DNA from: Gaiellasilicea sp035525905
GTDB lineage: Bacteria > Actinomycetota > Thermoleophilia > Gaiellales > Gaiellaceae
Assembly: GCA_035525905.1 (NCBI GenBank)
Contig: DATLDK010000131.1
Location: forward strand, 1 to 17,463
Reading direction: 5' to 3'
Length of the DNA stretch: 17,463 nucleotides
The first letter of the stretch is position 1. Every line of letters begins with the position of its first letter. The notes below the pieces were generated by a model, which was not told where the DNA came from, did no database searches, and saw only the letters and a list, made by a program, of their open reading frames with translations. This document shows positions 6,944 through 13,130 of the stretch, piece after piece. The translations under genes and the position numbers were made by a program.

Positions 6944-7621
6944 TTGATCACGTCGGCGTCGAATCCGACGCTGAAGCTCGTCCGCAAGCTCCTCGCGCAG
7001 AAGCGCAAGCGCGAGGAGCTCGGGCTCTTCGCCGTCGAGGGCGAGGATCTGGTCGCGGCGGCAGCCGCCGCCGGGATCGAGCCGACCGAGCTCCTCGTCG
7101 CCGGCGAGAACGTCGAGCCCGAGCTCCTCGCGGCGATCTCGACCTTGCCGCACCCGGCGCGGGTCGTCGCCCTCTATCGCACTGCTGCGCTGCCGCGCGA
7201 TCCGCGCGAGACGACCCTCGCGCTCTGGCGGGTGTCCGATCCCGGGAACGTCGGCACCCTGCTGCGGGCCGCCGACGCGTTCGGGGCCGCCGTGGCTCTC
7301 TCCGAGGGCTGCGCCGATCCGCTGGGCTCCAAGGCGCTGCGAGCGTCCGCGGGCGCCATCTTTCGCGTCCCGCTGCTCGGCTTCGAAACCGCGGCGGGCG
7401 GACGCGTGGCGCTCGTCGCGCACGGTGCGACGCCTCTGCACGAGCTCGAGCTCGCCGGCCCGACGACGTTCGTGCTCGGAGCGGAGCGCGCCGGTCTCCC
7501 GCGGGAGATTGCGGACGCTTGCGAGCGACAGGCGACAATCGTGACGACGGGTGCGGCCGAGTCTCTGAACGTGGGGGTGGCCGGAGCGATTGCGCTCTAC
7601 GAGCGCTCCCGCCGGGGCTAA
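6944..7621 (+). CDS. SpoU (TrmH) family RNA 2'-O-methyltransferase
   Basis: This 225-aa SPOUT-fold enzyme is likely to transfer a methyl group from SAM to a ribose 2'-OH in rRNA or tRNA. The N-terminal substrate-binding domain (about 1-85) starts ITSASNPTLKLVRKLL, typical for the family. The knotted C-terminal domain has motif 1 NVGTLLRAADAFG (102-114), motif 2 FVLGAERAGLPREI (176-189) and motif 3 ESLNVGVAGAIALYE (206-220). TTG at 6944, 10 bp after the rplT stop, is chosen because it gives the family N-terminus; the upstream open frame is antisense or off-frame to rplT. Position next to rplT matches tsnR-like genes of other actinobacteria. The target nucleotide cannot be assigned. Its TAA overlaps the TAG of the convergent esterase gene. 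Confidence 0.93.
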   Translation: MITSASNPTLKLVRKLLAQKRKREELGLFAVEGEDLVAAAAAAGIEPTELLVAGENVEPELLAAISTLPHPARVVALYRTAALPRDPRETTLALWRVSDPGNVGTLLRAADAFGAAVALSEGCADPLGSKALRASAGAIFRVPLLGFETAAGGRVALVAHGATPLHELELAGPTTFVLGAERAGLPREIADACERQATIVTTGAAESLNVGVAGAIALYERSRRG

Positions 7622-8322
7622 CCGAAGCCCGCGACCCACCAGCGGATGGCAGCCGCAGACGTGGCCGGCGAGGCCTCATGACCCCCGCGAAAACGCCGGT
7701 AAGTCACCGGATAGCCCGCGGCGCGGAGCTTCTGCACGACCGAATCGCCCGCGACCTCGATCGGCAGCACGCTGTCGAGCGTGCCGTGCGAGACGAAGAT
7801 CCGCGGAACGCCGACCTGCTGACCGGCGAGCACCGCCCCGGGTGAGAGCGCCATCACTGTTGGGAAGAGGTCGCCGTTGGAGACCCCGAGCGTCAGGGCG
7901 TAGGAGGCTCCGTCCGAGAAGCCGCCGACGGCGATCCGCCTCCGGTCGATCGCGCAGCGCTTGTAGGCCTCGGCGAGCGACAGGTTGACCGACTCGAGAT
8001 CCAGGTCCTGCGGCGAGGAGAGGATGCTCCAGGTCGAGCCTTTCGAGGCGGGCGCGATCAGCACGAGCCCTCGTTGCTTCCAGCCGCCGCGAAAGGACGC
8101 GAGCGCGTCGGCCGGCCTCTGGCCCGCGCCGTGCAGCACGACTGCGAGAGCCCGCTTGCCCGGGCCGGGCGGAGTGACGCGCATACGAGCGGACTGTCCG
8201 TTCGGGAGCCGTAGCGCGTGCTCACCCGGACTGCAGGGCGGCCGGGGCGTCGCCACCGCCTGCTTGCCGCCGCCGCAGCCGGATGCCATGGCCAGCGCCA
8301 GAGCGAGTGCGGCGAGCCTCAC
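7618..8322 (-). CDS. Lipoprotein esterase/hydrolase of the alpha/beta-hydrolase fold (PHB depolymerase/LpqC-like)
   Basis: From GTG at 8322 the product is 234 aa. A hydrophobic N-terminus ends in ASGC at Cys16, a plausible lipobox, so it is probably a membrane-attached lipoprotein. The hydrolase features are in order: an oxyanion-type VVLHGAGQ (61-68), the nucleophile elbow GGFSDG with Ser136, Asp183 in SHGTLDSVLP, and His215 in GGHEAS. This arrangement resembles poly(3-hydroxybutyrate) depolymerase and feruloyl-esterase-like proteins (LpqC type); the substrate is unknown. The GTG overlaps the TGA of the upstream DUF2207 gene (GTGA), indicating coupling. The 3' end overlaps the convergent methyltransferase stop by 4 bp, leaving no room for a terminator. 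The frame is open far upstream, but that is antisense-frame noise across DUF2207. Confidence 0.88.
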   Translation of the reverse strand: MRLAALALALAMASGCGGGKQAVATPRPPCSPGEHALRLPNGQSARMRVTPPGPGKRALAVVLHGAGQRPADALASFRGGWKQRGLVLIAPASKGSTWSILSSPQDLDLESVNLSLAEAYKRCAIDRRRIAVGGFSDGASYALTLGVSNGDLFPTVMALSPGAVLAGQQVGVPRIFVSHGTLDSVLPIEVAGDSVVQKLRAAGYPVTYRRFRGGHEASPATSAAAIRWWVAGFG

Positions 8323-10187
8323 CAGGCGCCGCCTCCGCCGCCGCCACCACCCCCGCCGCCCCCGCCCGAGAACCCGCCGCCGAAGCCGCCCGACCCGGAG
8401 GACGGCGGCGCGAGGGCGGAGCCGAACCCGGAGGCGAGGTCGCCGATGCTCATCGACGTCGGGCCGGACGCCAGATCGCCGTGCGGGCCGATCCAGTAGA
8501 GCGTGCTCGCCTGCGCGAGCGCCTCCGGCATGTGCAGCTGGGCGCCCTGGAGGACCCGCTCGGCGATCCCGAAGGCAATGCCGTAGACGAGGTAGCGCTC
8601 CCAGAGCTCGAGCGTCGCGGGCGGAGCGATGTCCAACCGCGGGAAGTCCGTCAGGTAACGGCGGAATGCCTCCCACCGCTCGGCCTCCGCCTGCGCGGGC
8701 GGCGTGCGTCGCCGCCAGAGCGGGCGATTGAAGGCTGCGAGCACGAGGGCGGCGGCGCCCACGAGGCCGCACGCGCCCAGGGCGATCGCGACGACGCTGC
8801 CCCACGTCGGTGCCACGGAGTTGAACGAGCCGATGCCGCCGAAGAGGGTCAGCCCGCCGGCGAGGCCGAGCAATGCGGCTCCGCCGAGCAGCACGGCGAG
8901 CCCGATGTTCGTGAACCACTTTCGCCCAGAAATCTCCGCGTCGACCGCCGACTTGAACGCCGTGAACCGCTCCGCGTTTCCTTTCCGGTCGTCCTCGATC
9001 CGGTCGCGGAAGAGCGACAGGCGGTCCGGGCCCGAGGCGAGGATGGCGTCCACGACCTGGGCGACGGGCGCCTCGAACGCCTCCACGGGGGCCTCCACGT
9101 CCCCGAGCGAGAGCTCCAGATCCGCGACCTGCTGGGTCTTCAGGCCGCCCCAGATCTTCCGCTCTGTCGTGACCGGCTCGGAGCGGTAGCGCCCGCGGCG
9201 GATCAGGTCGAACAGCGTCGCGGTGAACTCGAGCGATCCGGGCGTTCCGCCCTGCGCGAGAAGGGACGGTACGAGCGCAGGCTGGGTCTCGTTCGGCGGC
9301 TCCTGCTCGTACTCCCGGTCGTAATCGGTGCCGTGCTCGCGCCCGAACCGCCACCAGACCAAGGCGATCACCGCCAACGCGGGGCCGAAGGCGAGCGCGA
9401 GCAGGATGGCGAGCGTACGGGGCAGGTTGTCGAGGGCATCGTCGATCTTGCGCCGGTCGCGCTCGTACGAGGCGGCATCCGCGCGCTCCTCGGCGACGAT
9501 CTTCTCCAGGCCCGGCCCGCTCTCGACCCGCATGCCCTCGGTCGAAGTGAAGAAGCGGCGCGGGACCAGCGTCCGTAGCTCCACGAACTGCTTCGTCGAA
9601 ACGTCGAGCGCGCGCAGCGATGCGGTCGTCCCGTCGAGCGTGACGTCGCCGCGGACCCCGACGGGATGACCCCAAGCTCGGGTCACCTCGCCCGGTGCGT
9701 GGAGCTGCGCGGTGAGCCGTGCCAGCCCGACCTCCCACTCATCGCCCCAGACCTGCAGATTGACGTCCACCACATCGTCGTAGGCAACGGCGACGCCGCG
9801 GAGGCGATACCCAACTCGAAAGGTCCGCTCCTCGTTCGCGGCCGCGTAGTGCCACACGATGCGCAGCTTGTCGCCGACCCGCGTGATCCCATAGGTGCCC
9901 GGAGCGTCGGCGCACCCCAGGTCGGTGCAGCCGCCGGGCCGGTAATGGACGTCCCCCTCCGCGACCACCAGCTGGTCGAGGCTCTCCCCGTCGCGGAGCG
10001 GGATCTCGCGGTACGCGCCGCTGAAATCGCCCACGTAAGAGAAGACGATGTTCTCCGAGACGATCAGGCCGCCGTCCCGCGCGACCTGCACGATCACGTC
10101 CGCGCGCGGCAGTGAGAAGGACTTCGCGCCCGCGTCGCCGGCAAATGCGAGCGCCGCCAGCAGCGCGAGCGCTAGAACGCGACGCGT
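8319..10187 (-). CDS. DUF2207 domain membrane protein with poly-glycine C-terminus
   Basis: The product is about 622 aa if begun at ACG 10187. It has a signal-like segment (RRVLALALLAALAFAGDAGA) and the DUF2207 extracytoplasmic domain (about 24-210, for example IVSENIVFSYVGDFSGAYREI). A transmembrane helix lies at about 257-279, followed by a cytoplasmic region, two further helices near 425-490, and a tail with 13 consecutive Gly before Ala-Trp. Such glycine-rich ends are common in this family. DUF2207 proteins are predicted membrane proteins often found beside LemA; the function is unknown. No ATG, GTG or TTG gives the signal peptide: ACG sits exactly where ATG is expected, 4 nt after GGGAGG (10192-10197). 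The first standard in-frame start downstream is GTG 10097, which would remove the signal peptide. It overlaps lemA by 16 bp. Confidence 0.85.
   Translation of the reverse strand, partial: TRRVLALALLAALAFAGDAGAKSFSLPRADVIVQVARDGGLIVSENIVFSYVGDFSGAYREIPLRDGESLDQLVVAEGDVHYRPGGCTDLGCADAPGTYGITRVGDKLRIVWHYAAANEERTFRVGYRLRGVAVAYDDVVDVNLQVWGDEWEVGLARLTAQLHAPGEVTRAWGHPVGVRGDVTLDGTTASLRALDVSTKQFVELRTLVPRRFFTSTEGMRVESGPGLEKIVAEERADAASYERDRRKIDDALDNLPRTLAILLALAFGPALAVIALVWWRFGREHGTDYDREYEQEPPNETQPALVPSLLAQGGTPGSLEFTATLFDLIRRGRYRSEPVTTERKIWGGLKTQQVADLELSLGDVEAPVEAFEAPVAQVVDAILASGPDRLSLFRDRIEDDRKGNAERFTAFKSAVDAEISGRKWFTNIGLAVLLGGAALLGLAGGLTLFGGIGSFNSVAPTWGSVVAIALGACGLVGAAALVLAAFNRPLWRRRTPPAQAEAERWEAFRRYLTDFPRLDIAPPATLELWERYLVYGIAFGIAERVLQGAQLHMPEALAQASTLYWIGPHGDLASGPTSMSIGDLASGFGSALAPPSSGSGGFGGGFSGGGGGGGGGGGGGAW
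8328..8366 (-). repeat. Poly-glycine codon tract
   Basis: Thirteen consecutive Gly codons (mostly GGC, with GGT, GGA and GGG) form the tail of the DUF2207 protein. The mixed codons indicate selection for the amino acid rather than simple slippage. Such a GC-only tract can also be a sequencing trouble spot. Confidence 0.85.
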
Positions 10188-10717
10188 GGTGCCTCCCGGG
10201 CCTCGCCTTCGACCTCGAAGAAGTCCTTCTTCGTGAAGCCGAACGGCCCCGCGAAGAACACGCCCGGGACTGTCTGAATCGCCGTGTTGTAGGTAAGCAC
10301 CGTGTCGTTGTAGACCTGCCGCGAGACGGCGATCCGATTCTCCGTTTGCGCGAGCTCGTCCTGGAGCTGCCGGAAGTTCTCGTCGGCCTGCAGCTCCGGG
10401 TACGCCTCCGCGACGGCGAAGAGGCGTCCGAGTGCCTGGCCGAGGATGCCCTCCGCTGCGCCCTGCTCTGCCGGGCCCTGCGCGGTTTGTGCGCGCGTCC
10501 GAGCAGCCGTCACGGCCTCGAACGTCTCCCGCTCGTGGGCGGCGTAGCCCTTGACCGTCTCGACGAGGTTCGGGATCAGGTCGTAGCGTCGCTTCAGCTG
10601 CACGTCGACCTGTGCCCAGGCGTTCTCGACTCGGTTTCGCAGCCGGACGAGCCGGTTGTAGAACAGCACCAGCGCGATGACGAGCACCACGACAACGCCG
10701 AGAACGATCCAGACCAT
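10172..10717 (-). CDS. lemA: LemA family protein
   Basis: This 181-aa protein has one N-terminal transmembrane helix (about residues 3-20) and a helical coiled-coil-like domain. The family blocks are present: YNRLVRLRNRVENAWAQVDV (20-39), QLKRRYDLIPNLVETVKGYA (40-59), and near the C-terminus AYPELQADENF and SRQVYNDTVLTYNTAIQTVP, then FF. LemA proteins are membrane-anchored helical proteins of unclear function, often next to DUF2207 or TPM-domain genes, as here. ATG at 10717 lies 9 nt after the methyltransferase stop, which includes an AGGG that could serve as ribosome binding site. The same stretch contains TAGGGT 6 nt before the ATG, so a leaderless internal promoter is also possible. It overlaps the DUF2207 gene by 16 nt. 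Confidence 0.95.
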   Translation of the reverse strand: MVWIVLGVVVVLVIALVLFYNRLVRLRNRVENAWAQVDVQLKRRYDLIPNLVETVKGYAAHERETFEAVTAARTRAQTAQGPAEQGAAEGILGQALGRLFAVAEAYPELQADENFRQLQDELAQTENRIAVSRQVYNDTVLTYNTAIQTVPGVFFAGPFGFTKKDFFEVEGEAREAPRVAF

Positions 10718-10726
10718 GCGCGTACC

Positions 10727-11437
10727 CTAACTGCGACGGGTGGCCGCGAAGACGACGTCCTCGCCACCTGTGTAAGGGCGGCGGTCGAACCAGCCCCACT
10801 GCGCGTCGAGTTCGAACCCGGACCGGTCGAGCAGCAGCCGCCACTCGGGCGGCGAGAGCCAGGCGAGCGTCATCGTCGAGGCCTCCTCGCCGCGGCGCAC
10901 GGACAGCGTCAGCGTCCGTTCGCCCTCGTCCCAGTCTGCGCGCTCGAAGATTCCCGGCTCCCGCTCGAGCCAGCGGCCGTGGGTGTCCTCCACATCTTCG
11001 GCGCTCGGGGCGAAGACGTCGAACACGAGGCGTCCGCGGGGCGCCAGCAACTCGTTCGCCGCCGCGAGCGCGCGCAGACGATCGGCCTCCGTGGTCATGT
11101 GGAGCAGCGAGCGAAACGGGACGAGGACAAGTGGGACGCGCTCCTCGACCGGCGGGTCGCGCATGTCGCCCTGGCGCAGGTCGAGCAGCGCCTCGACGCC
11201 CTCGGTCCGCGCGTAATCGCGGGCGACGTCGAGCATCCCGGCTGAGGCGTCGACGCCGATCACGCTGATGCCCGCCTTCGCGATCGGGACGGAGATGCGA
11301 CCCGTACCGCACGCCAGCTCGACCACACGGCCTCGCGAGGCGCGTGCCTCGTCGACGTAGAACTCGATGTCCTCGGTGACGCTCGCCGACCACGGGTCGT
11401 AGACCCGCGCTATGGCGTCATACGGGCTTGCGGACAA
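10727..11437 (-). CDS. Class I SAM-dependent methyltransferase (copy 1)
   Basis: From TTG at 11437 the product is 236 aa. It is a Rossmann-type methyltransferase: motif I VVELACGTGRISVP (38-51), a motif II acidic residue in VIGVDASAGMLDVA (59-72), the RQGDMRD segment (88-94), and the LLAPRGRLVFDVFAP strand. It belongs to the methyltransferase 11/25-like superfamily; the substrate is unknown. TTG is chosen because the next start would cut into the conserved YDAIARVYDPW segment, matching the N-terminus of its neighbour. This start overlaps the neighbour's stop by 20 nt. It is clearly paralogous to the next gene upstream, so the pair arose by tandem duplication. No strong ribosome binding site is visible. 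Confidence 0.9.
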   Translation of the reverse strand: MSASPYDAIARVYDPWSASVTEDIEFYVDEARASRGRVVELACGTGRISVPIAKAGISVIGVDASAGMLDVARDYARTEGVEALLDLRQGDMRDPPVEERVPLVLVPFRSLLHMTTEADRLRALAAANELLAPRGRLVFDVFAPSAEDVEDTHGRWLEREPGIFERADWDEGERTLTLSVRRGEEASTMTLAWLSPPEWRLLLDRSGFELDAQWGWFDRRPYTGGEDVVFAATRRS

Positions 11438-12110
11438 CCCAGACGAACTCGTTCGCGGATTCGTCGAACGCCTCTCGCGCGAAGCCGCCGTACAGGGCTT
11501 CGACCTCGAAGCCCGCGACCTCGATCAGGCCTTCCCACTCGGACCGGTTCAGCCACCAGAGCGAGATCGTGTCGCCGCTCTCCAGCGTGATGTCGGTCCG
11601 GTTGTCCTGACGGACGTGGTCGATCCGGTGGCGGATGCCGTTGTGCTCCTGCCACTCGCCGTCGTTGCGCGCGGCGATCCGCGGGTCGAACACGAATGCG
11701 TTCCAGGCGAAGCGGCCACCGGGCCGCAGCGCGGCGTGCACGCGCTCGAACACGCGCCGGCGATCCCCCCAGGTCGGCAGGTGGAGGAGAGAGCGGAAGG
11801 GGACATAGACGAGGCCGGCCGGCTCGTCGAGCTCGAAGTCGCGCATGTCGCCCTCGCGCAGCTCCAGGTCGACGCCTGCGGCGTCTGCGCGCACCCTCGC
11901 CTGCGCGAGCATCGCGGGCGACGCGTCGATCCCGAGGACGTGGCGGCCCGTCTCCTTGGCGACCGGGATCGCGACGCGGCCATTGCCCACGGCGAGCTCC
12001 ACCAGCGGTCCTTCCGTCTCGCGGGCGAGCTCGACGTAGAAGGCGACGTCCTCCGTCATGTGCGCAGACCAGTCGTCGTAGATCGCCGCGAACGGGTCGT
12101 AGACGCTCAT
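11418..12110 (-). CDS. Class I SAM-dependent methyltransferase (copy 2)
   Basis: From ATG at 12110 the product is 230 aa. Motif I is VELAVGNGRVAIP (37-49), with Val-Gly-Asn-Gly in place of the neighbour's Cys-Gly-Thr-Gly. Motif II is VLGIDASPAMLAQA (58-71), and LREGDMRD (84-91) follows. Both paralogues share TEDxxFYV near the N-terminus and VPFRSLLH in the middle. The small-molecule or macromolecular substrate is unknown. It is the first gene of the minus-strand block and diverges from pheS with only 23 bp between start codons. No Shine-Dalgarno sequence precedes the ATG, but a TAGCAT -10-like box lies 7 nt upstream, suggesting a leaderless transcript that may run through all five genes. The frame is open further upstream, but that part is antisense to pheS. 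Confidence 0.9.
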   Translation of the reverse strand: MSVYDPFAAIYDDWSAHMTEDVAFYVELARETEGPLVELAVGNGRVAIPVAKETGRHVLGIDASPAMLAQARVRADAAGVDLELREGDMRDFELDEPAGLVYVPFRSLLHLPTWGDRRRVFERVHAALRPGGRFAWNAFVFDPRIAARNDGEWQEHNGIRHRIDHVRQDNRTDITLESGDTISLWWLNRSEWEGLIEVAGFEVEALYGGFAREAFDESANEFVWVVRKPV

Positions 12111-12117
12111 GAGGCCG

Positions 12118-12123
12118 ATGCTA
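12118..12123 (-). promoter_or_regulatory. Candidate -10 box (TAGCAT) of the minus-strand operon
   Basis: On the minus strand the TANNNT hexamer ends 7 nt before the ATG at 12110. It shares two base pairs with the opposed pheS box at 12122-12127. No -35 box is recognised. Confidence 0.45.
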
Positions 12124-12127
12124 TCGT
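12122..12127 (+). promoter_or_regulatory. Candidate -10 box (TATCGT) of pheS
   Basis: The TANNNT hexamer ends 6 nt before the pheS ATG at 12134, and there is no Shine-Dalgarno sequence. The 23-bp divergent gap forces the promoter to sit here or inside the neighbouring gene; a leaderless start fits. Confidence 0.45.
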
Positions 12128-12133
12128 CGCGCG

Positions 12134-13129
12134 ATGGACGAGAAGGCGCTTGAAACCGAGGCTTTGGCGGCGATCGCGGCGGCGACGACACCCGACGCAG
12201 TCGAAGAGGCGCGCGTCCGCTTCCTCGGGCGGAAGGCCGAGCTGCCGCAGGCCCTCCGGGCGGTGCGTGACCGCGAGACGGGCATGACGCTGAACGCGCT
12301 CCGGCAGACGCTCGAGTCGGCACTCGATGCCCGGCGCCACGAGCTGGAGCGCGCCGAGCTCGACCGGCGGCTCCGTGAAGAACGAGTCGACGTCACGCTT
12401 CCGGGCGACGAGCTGCCGCGGGGGAGCCTGCACCCGATCACGCAGACGAGGCGCATGGTCGAGGACGCCTTCCTCGGTCTCGGCTACGAGATTCGCGACG
12501 ACCGCGAGGTGGAGACGGTCGAGTACAACTTCGACAAGCTGGGCTTCGCGCCCACCCACTCGACCCGCTCGCCGCGCGACACGTTCTTCTTCCCGAGCGG
12601 CACAGTCCTGCGCACGGAGACGTCTCCGTCGCAGATCCACATGCTCGAGGAGCGGGAGCCGCCCGTCTACATGGTCTCGATCGGACGTGTGTACCGGCGC
12701 GATGCGATCACCGCGACCCGGTATCCGATCTTTCACCAGTTCGAGGGGCTCGCCGTCGACAAGGGCATAACCCTGGCCGACCTGAAAGGAACGCTCCGGC
12801 ACGTGATGCGCGCGCTCTTCGGCGCCGACCGTCGAGTCCGCTTCCGCACGCACTTCTTCCCGTTCACCGAGCCTTCGATCGAGCCCGACGTCTCCTGCGG
12901 GATCTGCGATGGCGCCGGCTGCCGCACGTGCAAGTTCTCCGGCTGGATCGAGCTCGGCGGCGCCGGCATGGTCGATCCGGTCGTCTTCGAAAACGTGGGC
13001 CTCGACCCGGAGGAGTGGTCGGGCTTCGCGTTCGGGTGCGGCCTCGAGCGGGCCGCGCAGCTGCGACACGACATCTCCGACATCCGCGCGCTCTGGGACG
13101 GCGACCTGCGCGTGCTCCGGCAGTTCTGA
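12134..13129 (+). CDS. pheS: Phenylalanine--tRNA ligase alpha subunit
   Basis: This catalytic subunit of the (alpha-beta)2 class II synthetase charges tRNA-Phe. The 331-aa length is standard. An N-terminal coiled-coil arm (about 1-85) for tRNA contact is followed by the catalytic domain: RTETSPSQ (160-167), motif 2 GRVYRRD (184-190) and motif 3 GFAFGCGLERAAQLR (297-311). A CxxC-x4-CxxC cluster (Cys255, 258, 263, 266) precedes SGWIELGGAGMVDP; four cysteines here occur in many non-proteobacterial PheS and suggest metal binding. ATG at 12134 gives the normal N-terminus. pheT starts one base after the stop, so the subunits are co-translated. Confidence 0.98.
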   Translation: MDEKALETEALAAIAAATTPDAVEEARVRFLGRKAELPQALRAVRDRETGMTLNALRQTLESALDARRHELERAELDRRLREERVDVTLPGDELPRGSLHPITQTRRMVEDAFLGLGYEIRDDREVETVEYNFDKLGFAPTHSTRSPRDTFFFPSGTVLRTETSPSQIHMLEEREPPVYMVSIGRVYRRDAITATRYPIFHQFEGLAVDKGITLADLKGTLRHVMRALFGADRRVRFRTHFFPFTEPSIEPDVSCGICDGAGCRTCKFSGWIELGGAGMVDPVVFENVGLDPEEWSGFAFGCGLERAAQLRHDISDIRALWDGDLRVLRQF

Positions 13130-13130
13130 G

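Noticed and set aside
8328..8366. GC-rich tract as a possible noncoding repeat or recombination site
   Set aside because: It is explained by the Gly-rich tail typical of DUF2207 proteins and uses mixed Gly codons.
8323..9738. Upstream extension of the esterase frame
   Set aside because: It lies wholly inside the DUF2207 gene in another frame and is Arg/Ala/Gly-rich noise; the lipobox start at 8322 is far better.
10188..11393. Upstream extension of the DUF2207 frame across lemA and methyltransferase copy 1
   Set aside because: The encoded residues are low-quality Arg-rich sequence overlapping two convincing genes.
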